A stretch of DNA of 64,000 bases from positions 382,001 to 446,000 of the forward strand of contig NW_026907676.1 in the NCBI RefSeq assembly GCF_028389875.1, written 5' to 3'. The position numbers and the translations under genes were made by a program. Below the pieces are notes generated by a model. The model had not been told where the DNA came from. It did not search any database and saw only the letters and a program-made list of their open reading frames with translations. The DNA is from Rhea pennata (taxonomy: Eukaryota > Chordata > Aves > Rheiformes > Rheidae). This document shows, piece after piece, positions 10,282-21,774 of this stretch. Position 1 is the stretch's first letter. Every line of letters begins with the position of its first letter.

Positions 10282-13200
10282 AAGAGACATTTCAAGCAAA
10301 AAACTTCCCACATGTTACTGTACTCATACAACCCACACACTGCCTCTCTTTACTGAGTGCATCTTTGTAGAGTTCCCTTGCTTGAGTTCCACTTTTCACT
10401 GGCTGAGTATGCTGTGAGGAACAGGGACCAGAGGAGTCAGTCCTGCTGTGCAGTAGTGGGAATGGAGTAGTGGGGGTGACTGGCTCTAACAATCACAATT
10501 TTTATCAGCTGAAATCCATTAATTGTGTGAAAAGGGCTTTTCAGCATCTTCATTCCAAATTGTAAAGAATGGAGGTTTTGGAACAGAGTTTTAGGGATAT
10601 TTTATTTTCTTTTCCATGTTCCCAACACCCCTGGGTAGCATTCCTCAAAGGTAGAAATCCTTGGCATTTCTACTTTGAGTCCAGAGAAAACAGATTCACT
10701 GTCCCTTGTTGCAGAGTGAGGACAGCTAGTCTGTCTATTAGTCCTATTCCCAGCAGTCCTGTGCTTCCACCTCTTTGAGCTGCTGGATATATGCACTCAT
10801 ACATTGTCTTAAAGGGAAACCAGACCCTGCTGAGAGCAGAGGTATCTCATTTCAAAATGCAGGTCTCCAAACTTCCCTCCCTTTCTCCATGCACCTGAGG
10901 GAGCTCTCCACACTTCCCTTCTAGCCAAGGACACACAGGGCTCTTTTCAGCTGCCCATATACTGCCACCATCTCCATACTCCCAGCATGTCTGAACCTTC
11001 TCCATTTGTCTCTCAGATATCACAGTGATGGTATGGGACAGCACTGCCTTTCTGGAGGGCAGCTCTCAGCCTGGCAGAACACCACAGGGAAACAAAGAAC
11101 CATTAAGACTACAGAGGGTTTCTCCTTAACGGAGGATCAGCTAATTCTGCAACCCAAGAGACAGCATTTCTGGAACCAAACAGGTTAGAAGGGGGCTGTG
11201 GACCCCTCACTTCTGTGCAGATTCCTCTGTCGCCCAACTCACAGTGTTGGTGTCTGAACTGAAGCTGAAAACCCATCCACCCCAGAAAGCCCGAGAGAAG
11301 AGCAGGAGCTGCACAGACCAGAGAGGAAACAAGGAGCAGCACCATGATCCTGCTTCTAAGGGAGGCAAGAAGAGAGACAGGGAGGGGGGTCTTGGGAAAG
11401 CCTTCCCCTTACCCAGGTGGGCATGACTTGCCCAAATCTGTCCTCCCATAATCACTGTGTTAGCAGTTCCTGCTCATTCCCTGCCCATCTCTGCTGCCTG
11501 CAGCAGTCCCTGCTGAGACCTTTCTCTGTCCCAACATCTTTTCCCTGTCAGTGCTCACAGACCCCATTCCTCTGTGTGCTCAGTTCTACAGAAACCTCCT
11601 GGGACTGTGCTCTGTCCAGAGGCATGTCTGCACATGCCGTTCATTAGGAGCAGGTCATGTAAACCCCAGGGAGGCCACAAGGTTGATGCTCATGCTGGCT
11701 GTAGGCTAAGCTGGGGGTTGAAGGGGTTTGCTGAGCTTTCTCACAGAGCTACTGATCTCTGTGTGTGAACTCTTGTGAGTCCCAGTTCCCTGCCAAAACA
11801 GAAAACTCACCTTTTTTTCTCCCTGTCAGAATTAGGGAGAAAACCAAAAGCACAAAGACCAGAGTGAAAGCTCCTTCCCTTTCAAGTAGCCCTTCTCTTG
11901 CTCTTCCTTTTGACAAGACCCCTTGAACATGTCCTATGCATGAATTGGAGCTCTGAGCAGCCTTGACCCATGCAGCACCCTCTCAAAGGGAAAATGAACC
12001 TGCCTGGGCCAGAGTTAGTGCTGTCATTCAGAGCTTCTCCCTGCAGTGCCATTGGGAGCTGCCCGGGCAGGCTGAGTTCTGACCCTCACAGGTGGCAAAG
12101 TCACCACCCTGAGCACCCAGCACCTTGGGGTGCAGGGATGCTGCTCTGAATCACTGCCCTGCACAGACCTGGGTGCACGCCCCAGCACCACACCGCTGCA
12201 GTATCCCTGGGAGAAGGAAGAAGGGTGCCGTGTCCCTGTGACAGTCTGCAGCCAAACCCCTATTCTGAAGCATCTCCTCCTCCTGCCATATGCCCTGGAT
12301 ACTCCAGAAAAAAAGATCATTAAAAATCCTATCAGAAGACCCCTCCAGGAACCTCCGTAGCATTGCCCTGCAGCCAGAGACCTACTGTGTCAGGGGCTGG
12401 GAAGATTTCTCCCACAAGGAGTTCTCCTCTCTCTTCCCACTCCACACTGCCTTTCACATCTCTCTGCCTTGTCTCATCTCATGTTAGCAGCAGCAGGCAG
12501 TGACCGGAGCGCTTCTGCTCTTTGCAGAGGAGCTGCTCCTGCACACAGCTGTCTCTGGGCAGTGCTGCCAGGTTGCCACGAGCTCCCTCTGTCCTTGTAG
12601 CCTGGCTCTGCTCTGGAGTAGAGACCCAGCTGAAGGCATGAATTTCTCTGTCCCTTGGGCTCCCTCCTCCAGGGACATGTTCCCTGAAGTAGACTAAAAT
12701 TATCATCAGTGGGTCCCTCTCTAAGCACTGAAGGAAGACAGACTCCATCATTGCAGTTTGTCTCCTCAGAGAATGATTATCTGCAAGAGGTGGAAATGTC
12801 CCACTCTGGAAGCCCCTGTTCCCATCTTTCAACTAGACAGGACTAGAAATGGGCAAAGAAAGGAGTTAATGTACCCATGTTTCAGGTATTGATTTGGATG
12901 AGTCAATCTGGGTGTTGCATACCCATTTAGAAGTCCTTGTGCTGGAGTGCCATTCAGATGGCTCCCACGAACTCCACAGATGGATGGGACCTGAGATTCT
13001 CCTTGCCTAAACTGAAGTGAGCACAACAGAGATGTCTGCACATGAGCTTCTTGCCTCAGCTCCCGTTGTAATCACTGGAGATGGAGGGTGTGAGTCAGCT
13101 GCCCACACACAAACATCTGGTGACAAAGGTGGTCCAAGGCATGTGCCAGTATCTGCTTGCTCTGACAGAGTGATGGTGAGACCTGTGTCCTTCTAGAGCA

Positions 13201-13735
13201 TCAGATGGGGATCAGGTGGGGAATTTTCTTGGCCATCTCAAATGACACTAGATGTCTTCTGGTCCTACGAGAGCTCCACTCAGTATGAAGCTGAGACAAG
13301 GGCAGATCCCTCCTTTCACACTGTTAGTGTAGTTCAGGGAAGACACTTGATTCAGTGACAGAAACGAGGCTGGCAGGGCCATGTCAGATGCCCCTGGTGT
13401 CAGGCTTGTTTCTAGCGGATACAGCATGGGACCTAGAGGAAAACCAGGCTCTTTTGGAATGCTTGCTGAACAACTGCCCCAGGGCATCTTAGGTTTCCTG
13501 CTGATGCCCAGACAAATGAATCCCACCACTGCCTTTAGGGAAATTCCATCCCGTCTGCATCCAAGTGTGCTGCATAAATGGGAGGCACATCACACCAAGG
13601 ACTCTGCTCTAGTCTCTGCACTCTCCAACCCTACTTGCTCTCCTCCCCCTCAACCTCATCTCACCTCGGGATGATATGAACCGGAACTGGGCTAATGAAG
13701 ACCTCAAGGTGGCTGGATCAGAGGCTGCCTTATTA
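10282..13735 (-). repeat. C block copy 1: upstream region of OR-1
   Basis: Intronic and upstream sequence of the OR-1 unit. It shares ordered landmarks with the upstream regions of the other three ORs: AAATTCCCCACCTG-type words at 13218, a GGTGGAAATGTCCCAC stretch at 12789, the CTGCAGCCAGAGACCTACTGTGTC stretch at 12370, and the CCCACCACTGCCTTTAGG stretch at 13522. No further coding sequence was recognised; open frames here are short and not shared in frame with the paralogous blocks. Confidence 0.75.
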
Positions 13736-13739
13736 AAAT

Positions 13740-16700
13740 TATTTCTACTTTTAAGGTTTTTTTTATAGGTTTGTTATTTTCCCGTTTTCAGAATAAGTGA
13801 CAGTAACATTCTATATTTGAGATCCATCCAGACTGTCTCCTAATGAAGTCAGGACATGTAGGAAGAGCAGTGTCCTGGGGGGTCAGATCCAGTGAGGACA
13901 ATCTTCCTCCCCATCTGCCCAACCCGACCATTGCTCCCATCAGCCACCTGGGACTGACATCACTCTGGTGAAAAGCTAACCTTATTCCGCTGAAGCCTGC
14001 AACTGAATAGTACAGCTCATATGCCCCAGTTTCCTCCTGCTTTATCTAGATAACTAGCTACAAATCAACACAAAATGTTCTTCCCCCCTAAATAAATTTA
14101 AAAATTATTTTAATTTATCATTAAAATTTTAATTATCATTGAAAATAATCACACTCCTGGACAGTATACTAAGGACAAGCTGTCTCACATGAGGTCCACT
14201 TTCCACAGGGGAGAGCCTCACTAGAAATCTTTTGGACAGATAGGAAGCAATACATTGAAACAAGATTAAAGATTTGGCTAAAGGGACAGACTACTGAAAG
14301 ATGGAGTAAGCCTTAAACTCCCTGAAATACACAGCAGCATCTTGGTATCTGAATACACTAGGAGTATGGAAAGGAGGAAACCTGGGAAAAATGGAAAGTT
14401 GCAATGTCCAGCTGGTGAGCAGGAAAGGCAGTGTTAAAAATTGTCTGTTTAATCAGGGTGTGTGGTAAATAGAAGAGTAACACAGCTCCTGGGGCTCCCG
14501 GGCCTTGCTGTGGGCCGTGCTGCTCTTAGGGCATCTTGGCTGTGTTTCTGTGCAGAAGTCTGAAAAAGTTTTGATGTGAGGCCATAGAGGAGAGAGATTT
14601 TCTTGGGTGCTTAGAGGAACCTCTGCAGGACTCAGGCACGTGGAAGGAAACCCATCCCACCCACATCAAACCCATTGCTCGCCCCAGAGGCCTTCCTGGA
14701 CCCTCACACCAGGAGCAGGATGGAAGGTGGGGCATGGCCACATCCTAGACTAGCCTCCAGCAGGCCTTCAGCTCCACCACGTGAAACAGCATAAGTAAGC
14801 TCTCTAAAGCAACACTTCCCATGCTCCTGGTGCCTACAGAAGATTTTGCATAGGCACAAAATAGACAGGGCAAAGGCCTAATGGTTCAGGGCTGGGGCTC
14901 ACAGCATCAGCTAGGCAGTGTCAAGGGCTGAATAAGCAATCCAAAGAAGTAAATGAGTCCTTTCTTTTGCAGTGACTTGGAAAGCCCCATCTCTATGAGC
15001 CAGCAATGTGCCCTCCTGGCCAGAAGACCAATGGAATCCTGAGGTGCATTAGGAAGAGTGTTGGCAGCAGGTCGAGGGAGGTGATCCTGCCCCTCTACTC
15101 AGCTCTGGTGAGGCCTCATCTCGAGTACTGCATCCAGACATGGAGGTACTGGAGAGAGTCCAGCATAGGGCTACAAAGATGATCAGAGGACTGGAGCATT
15201 TCTCCTATGAGGAAAGGCTGCAATAGTTGGGCCTGTTTAGCCTGGAGAAGAGAAGACTGAGAGGGGATCTTACCAGTGTCTATAAATACCTTAAGGGGTG
15301 TGTGAAGGGGGTGGGGCTGGAATCTTCTCAGTGATGCCAACAGACAGGACAAGCGGCAATGTGCACAAAATGAAACACAGGAAGTTCCACCTGAAAATGA
15401 GGAACAATCTCTTTACTGTGAGGGTGACAGAGCACTGGAAGAGGTTGCCTAGAGAGGCTGTGGAGCCTCCTTCTGTGGAGATATTCAAAGCCCGCCTGGA
15501 GACAATCCTATCTAGCATGCTCTGGGTGACCCCTCTTGAGCAGGGGGGTTGGACTAGGTGATCTCTGGAGGTCCCTTTGAAGCTCAGCCACTCTGTGAAT
15601 TTGTGATTATGTGATCACTTGAGGTATTCAAGGGGGATGGAGCCTCCCTTCTGTAAGATTTGCCCTGGGACAATGCAAAGATGAGGAAGAGCAAGAAGGC
15701 TGGTTGTAGAGACGTTCTCAAATTCCAGCAGCTGCAGAGCTGGGAGCTGGTCACTGCACAAACACCTGAATGAGCCAAAATGCAGGTCTGGAGGTGCAGC
15801 ACTGCCTTTCCAGCTCTGCACCAGAGTCTGGACAGCAGCACTGCAGTGTGTGGGCATGTCCACAGAACCCCAGGGTCAAAAATGTAGAGGATTCAGGGAG
15901 CCGGTTCTGCACAGTCTCCCAAGATAGCCAGGGTGTTGTGAGAGATCCATGGTGCCAAGGCAGTACAGGCTCTCAGGAGAAGCAGGACACCGTGGGGATG
16001 CCAGGTGTCAGGTACTGTACCCAGGGGAGAAGCACTGCTCCGGGGTGACATGGAAAAGCCCAAGGAACAACAGAGGTCCAGAGATGAAAACTGCTTTCCC
16101 CAGGCTCAATCAGAAGCAAAACTGGGCAAAATTAAAGAAGAATGGGAAAACTTCCCTAGATTTGCTACGTGTTTTCCCCTACTTCTTTGGAAACTGGCAA
16201 GAACCAGCACCCCAGATAAAGCCCTATGGATGATGTGTATTAAGAGCGCGTTTGCTCTTTTCTGACATTTTGTCTCCATCTTAAGTACTGCAGACCAAGA
16301 AAACTTACTGAGGAGTTTTAGAAACAAAGCCTGCTTTGGTGCCTCAAGGAGGAAGGCTGCCTCCTGTCCCCTATTGTCCTGTATTCTACTGCTACAAAAA
16401 CAGCCACCCATAGGAGAAGCCAGTTTTGAGGCTCACAAAAAGCATCTCAGCACCTGGTCATGCTTTGTGCTGTCATGTGAGGTGCCACATGACTTTGATC
16501 TCATCTTTGAGACTTGACCTCTCTAATGCCTCATTTAAAATATTTCACAGCATTTGGCACCATCTGGAGATGTTCCTGCAGCTTTGGAAAGTAACTGGGG
16601 AGAGTGGAGGTGATTACTCTCCAGAACATGAGGGGAAATCCCTCTGTTCTTTCTCTGGCTGTGCCATCTCCATGGTGATGACCCACTGAGCCCCCAGATG

Positions 16701-19200
16701 ACATGAGCTGAGGTCACAGTGGGATGTGACATATCACAGGAAGGTCTTCCTGGTGCCACAGGGATGTCCTCATTTCCCTGCAAGCCACAGGCACTGCTGT
16801 CATGCTCCCCACCACTGCCCTTCAGAGCTGCTCCATGACAAGGAGTGGGAACAGGAGGCAGCAGGGCCACACTGGGGTCCCTCACTGACAGGCACAGGAG
16901 CAGAGACACATTGGAGAGGAGTTCTGGGTTACGAGACTGGAAGAGCATCCTTTCCCTCCAGCTAGAGAGATCAGCTGAGGGCAAGAGGGCTAGCAAGATG
17001 AGGGACTGCTGGACTGAGACCATCAGCCCACATCTCAGTTCCTTGTTCCCAGTGCTCCTGGGGCTGAGGCTGCCCTGAGCCCCAAGGCTCGTGTGTGCTG
17101 GCTCTGTCACCTCTTGGCAGGGGGTAATCCAAGGGCAGCTTTCCCTGGGAATGGGTCCACCTTTCAGATCTGGCTCTGACAGGATATTGGTCCTCTATCT
17201 TGAAGGCTCGGATGTCCTGCAGATGCTGTAGGCTCTCAAGAGCCTGCTAGAAGTGCCAATATAGGAAATGGATGCACCTTGTAATAACCCCAAGTCATCT
17301 ACTTCTGAGGGAGAACCTTTCTTCCTTCTGAATCCTTTGATGCTTCCAACTTGACAGTGCATGTTTTGGGCTCAGAGATGTTCTCTTCAGAGGGCCACAG
17401 CCTCTGTCCTCCTGCAAAAAGGAGTCAAACCTCTGCACCCAAAGGACAGTCTGTATTGGAGAGCAGCTTGGAAGCAGGTGGAGGTGCCAACCCCACCCCA
17501 CAAGTCCCTGCTGACCTCAACCATTTTTCTCTGAGCCGTGATGTGCAGTGCTGGTAGGAGTCCAACAGGGACATCTCCCCCAGCCCCCTTCTGGCCCCAC
17601 ACCTCCACTGCCCAGCACTGGCAGGCCCCGACCTGCTCTCCCCCTGGCTGCCCCGTATCCCTGAGGCTCCTCAGTTCTTTGGAGCAACATGCTGGGGCTG
17701 AGCCCAGTCTAGCCCTGGGGAGAACACCCTGGAGGGGGAGAGACTGACTATGAGCAGAGGAGGCAAGGCTATGGATGCATCCAGATGCCAGTGGGTGCCT
17801 TGATGCTGGGGCAGGGACAGAGATAGTGTTGTTGCCCTAGGGCTGCTTTCCTTCAGGAGCTCCAGCTCCATGGTGGAGCCATGACCATGGGACACAGTGA
17901 CCTGGGACAGAGGGGAGCTGCCCTTCAAGCCAGATGTGCCAGCCTGCCCCCAACAAGCTTGGTTAGGGTGGCTGTTAGGGTTTGGGGCAGGAAGCTTTGC
18001 CTCTGTTGGGTGCTGGAGACCCATTTTCAAGCCTTTCACAGAGCTGTTGTGGCCACCACAATCCCCACATGCTGCTCAGTGCTGCATTTGCAAGCTCCTG
18101 GCCAGCATCTGACCAGACTGCTTGTGTCCTCACCAGGGTCTTTCCCCATGTTCACTGTTGTCCTGAAAACTCCATTTACGATGTGCTCTGAGAGTGGCTG
18201 TCCCCATGTGTCCTGCCATGCCCCAACTGTTGCTGTTGCTCCAGACCTCTTGCTTGGCCCTGAGACCCTCCTGGCAGCAGCCTGGAGGGTGTTTCCAGAG
18301 TAGGTCTGTCCCTGGGAGATGCTTGGCTTTTCCAGGGCCTTGGAAGCTGATGGGCAAGTAGTCCTCCACTCGCCATTAGCCCTGCTCACAGGTCAGGGTG
18401 AAGAGCTGCTGAATCCTGGCTCTGCTGGTTTCTACAGCTGTGATGCCCTGGCCTGAGTCCTTCCCTGCATTTCTCAAATTGTCAGTGCACAAAGTAGAAG
18501 AGCACTTGTTGTCCTTAGTGTGTGGAGGATTTGCTGGGTCTTTCAGCATTGAGGAAGGGAGCAGACTTCTGAGTTGTGAGAAGGCTTCTCTCTCTGCCTG
18601 GGACATGAGGCCCTGCCATCTTCAGCTCCATGATCACTGCTCCCATGTAATCCTCCTGTTAGGAGATATTACCAAGAATTACTTGCAGACTTTTCCTCAA
18701 TTCCTGTGACAGGCACATGGCTGTTGTGGTGACTGTGAGGACGTCTCTTTGTGAGTCCCTGATAAGGCAGCATCAGGCATATAGCTTGGAAATTCCTCGT
18801 GATGCCACTAGAGACAGAGCAACTGCAAGGCCAGCATCTTAACCAGGACTGGGAATTGACTCAGAAGTTCTGCCTGTCCCAGCAGCATATAGACCTGCAG
18901 CAGGCAGTTGGCTGTAGATGTAGTCATGGAGTTTGACTTTGTACTGCTTCCTAAGTATAGGCTTGTACCCTCCACCAGCTGCTGAGGGAGTCCAACCAGA
19001 ATTTTTATCCTGCTAAATGAATTAAGAGCAGGTATGAGCAGTGACATTGGGAATCTCTGATTTCCAGTGTGTATGCAAAATTCTGAAAAGCAAGATTTTT
19101 TTTCCATTCTTGCAAAGAGCTATTTTTTTCAATACACTTCAACCAATGATGAGAACTTTGCACAAAGGCCCTTACAGACACAGAGAGGCCATCACTGCCT
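13740..19200 (+). repeat. M block copy 2
   Basis: Largest copy of the M block, matching 45100-49200 in order and orientation: the GTCAGGACATGTAGGAA stretch (13849), GGGACTGACATCACTC (13949), GTATTCAAGGGGGATGG (15626), AGGAAGGTCTTCCTGG (16739) and CTCTGCCTGGGACATGAGG (18593). It contains one CR1 insertion at 14995-15612. The GC-rich part carrying the YY1-like palindrome in copies 1 and 3 is not found here. No coding gene seen. Confidence 0.75.
14995..15612 (+). mobile_element. CR1 LINE 3' fragment inserted in M block copy 2
   Basis: Starts abruptly inside RT-coding text (ATGAGCCAGCAATGTGCCCT), continues through AGGTCGAGGGAGGTGATCC, GTACTGCATCCAG, TGAGAGGGGATCTTACCAG and GACAGAGCACTGGAAGAGG, and ends at TTGTGATTATGTGATC. 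It is 5'-truncated, as is usual for CR1. Copy 3 of the M block reads straight from CCCCATCTCT to GTATTCAAGGGGG at 46369-46393 with no insert, so the empty site survives. Confidence 0.92.
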
Positions 19201-20000
19201 GAGGTGCCCTGTGGAGCTGTATTGCCATGTGGTGCTGAGAAATGTGAGACAGGAACTATGGGAACCTTTCTGGAATATCACTTGGTCACCAAGAGAAGCC
19301 TCTCAAAACCTCTCTGTGGGACAACATTTCTCTTTCCACTGAGTAGAAAGGGAAGTCCAGACAGCTGGGTTAGTCAGAGACATCTGCACTGAAAGGGTCT
19401 GGCACTGAGTCAGATAATTTCCATCCCTGTCATCACCTCAAATGGAGCTGCACTTCACGACCATGCAAGGAATGGAAAGGGAGAGTGGCTAGATGTTTAG
19501 ACATCACTACAACTGAGGAACACTGAGATTGGTGCAAATTAGGCCATTTATAAATACAGTATTTTAGTGAAGCTGATCAACTTGCATGAGACTCTCTGGG
19601 CATATGCACTTTCCATAGTTTCCCAGTTTTACTCTTCTGGTTGCTCTTTATCCATTCTGATGCCTCTCAACTCTCCAGTTGCTGCTCCGAGCTTCTGGGA
19701 GTCTGTAGATGGTGTCATTTTTCAGGAGTCTCATTGTCTCTTTAGCCAGCTCCTTTGTTGTGTTTCAGTCCATCCTTTCCTACCCATCAGTTGAAAACAT
19801 TTCAAGGATCATTATGTCTTGTGGGCAGTGGACCTCACTGGAGGCAGCTTGGGCTTGCCATACAATTGAGGAGTGCCTTTCAGCTTTTATTAAACTGTTT
19901 CAAATTATAATTTTGTTTGGTTGGTTTTAAGAAAATCCCTTCTGTGTCTGCTTGCAACTAATTCTCTAAGGAAAGCAGGTGGGAACTGGTGCACATGAGC
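19200..20000. other. No gene seen
   Basis: Mixed-composition non-coding sequence without a recognised repeat, coding frame or RNA. I noticed no second copy in the window. Confidence 0.4.
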
Positions 20001-21150
20001 TGTAGCATTCAGCTACAGAGTTATGTGGAGAAAGGTCAGATTTTAACAAGAGTGATGAATGTCCCCAGTGGCAGATGAGAGAAATGGCAGGTCTGGGGAG
20101 GTGGGGAGGAAGGTTGTCCATACCTGCCTCTTATCAAAAATACTGCCTTTTCTACATATCCGGACTTCATTAGGAGGCATTGTGGGTCAGTGGGAATTGG
20201 AGAAGGTGGGTATCCCTTAATCTGAAAACCAGAAAAAGCTTAAGAAGCAGACATCTTTCTCTTCCAGATGCTCAGTGAAACCTCCCCAATTAGCCACAGA
20301 AGAACTGAGAAGCTGATGAAAATTATGGAAAGAGGCATGGCTCCTTAGGGGATTTTGCATTTTAATGACCCCTCAGGTCTTTAGCCCATGAACCTCAGGT
20401 GCTGATAGCAGACTGAAGAAACCTCTCAAGAAGTTAAAGTCAGAAGGAAATCCCAAGTTTCTTGGAGCATTAGCAGGTCCCACTGATGGTTGTTACCAAC
20501 CAAGCCTCCCCAGGGGCTGATTAGAGCAGAAAGTTGGAGGCACTGATTGCAGGTAGGCAAAGGCAATGTACAGGTGCCTCTGATGCCTAGTCAACCTTGA
20601 TGTGTGCTCTCAAGCAGAGTGACCAGGCACTGACACCACTCCCCTGGGAAGGCTGATCCTTCCATCATGCTTTGCTTAGGGCTTTTCCTGGGGCCAGTTT
20701 GTGGGTGGGGGTGCACAGTGCGGAGTGCAGGACCATGATATGGCAGCTCCTGGGCTCACAGGGGACAAGGAGGCATCAAGGCCACAGTGCTTTATGGAAA
20801 CAGTGCCTTCTCATGGACCTTGGTGACAGAGACACCAGCCACATCCAAGGGGACAGAGACCTGAGTTCTGTTGGAGGCTTTCAGCCACGGCAGTGCCCTC
20901 AGCCATCTCCACCACAGCCTGTCCTATGCTTTCCCATGCCTGCGCCTGCTTCCCTGCAGCCTGTACACACCCAGCCTGCTTCCCCACTTGCTCTCACCCG
21001 GGGCTCTCCCTACCTCTCCTGATGTCTTCCTGTCCTCACTTGCTTTTCCTTGAAACACAAAGACATGCATTCACCACAGACTCCCTCTGGTTGACCTGTA
21101 GCACCGCAACACCAGCCTTCAAGAGATTTTTTTCCCAAAAGTGACATCTA
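20000..21150 (-). repeat. Inverted copy of 44.23-45.42 kb
   Basis: Bases 20040-20200 are the reverse complement of the start of the M block (GGGGAGGAAGGTTGTCC and GACTTCATTAGGAGGCA). Bases 20350-21150 are the reverse complement of about 44235-44970 (ATTAGAGCAGAAA, GGGGGTGCACAGT and TGCAGGAC words). This is part of the left arm of the central palindrome. No gene seen. Confidence 0.75.
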
Positions 21151-21169
21151 AACCCCACAAGCTGCTGTT

Positions 21170-21460
21170 TGTGTCTTTTTCTGCTTCTCATGCTGTTTCC
21201 CACTATGAAGAAACGCTCCCTCATCTCTGAAAGCACCCTTCAAGCAGTCACAGGCTACTGTTCTACTGCCCTTGGCCTCCACTTCACCAGGCTAAAGATG
21301 CCCAGGTCCTTCAGTCTCTCCTCATGGATGGAATTATTCCCACCTAGGCACAGCACCTGACACTTCTCTTGTAAATCTTCATGAGGTATTTGTTGTCCGA
21401 ATCACCCAAGTTTCTCAAGATCCTTTAGGACTGAAGCTCTTCTGTGTCAAAACATAAGAG
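21170..21460 (-). mobile_element. Old CR1 fragment
   Basis: Minus-strand CR1-like text: GCCCAGGTCCTTCAGTCTCT, CCTGACACTTCTCTTG, CTTCATGAGGTATT and CTCAAGATCCTTTAGGA correspond to the CR1 RT C-terminal coding region. Strongly diverged. It is followed by a short (CAC)n run at about 21471-21482 and about 290 bp with nothing recognised. Confidence 0.55.
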
Positions 21461-21774
21461 AACAAAACCACTCCACCACCACCACCAACACCATAGACAA
21501 TAGATGGAGGGTAAGCAGGGGTGGACTGTATGGGAAGGGACGCGAGTGGTAGAGGAGACAAACATGAAAGAAGGGAAAGAAAAAAAGATGAGGAAATTAA
21601 AAGCGAAGCAAAGGATTGATCAGGGCTTTTGGGGGATTCCTGCCAAGAAGCCCTGCATTTGAATATTTCTGACTGGAGGAGGACAGAAAAGTTGGCCTTC
21701 TTCCACTGTCACAGGGTACCTTGGTACTTTCCCTGATATCAATAAGGGAAGATCAAGAATGGGAAGATTCATGG

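Noticed and set aside
10133-10417. Frames antisense to the OR starts (also at 28.0-28.3, 38.6-38.9 and 60.5-60.9 kb)
   Set aside because: They are shadows of the OR coding strand and recur only because the ORs are paralogues.
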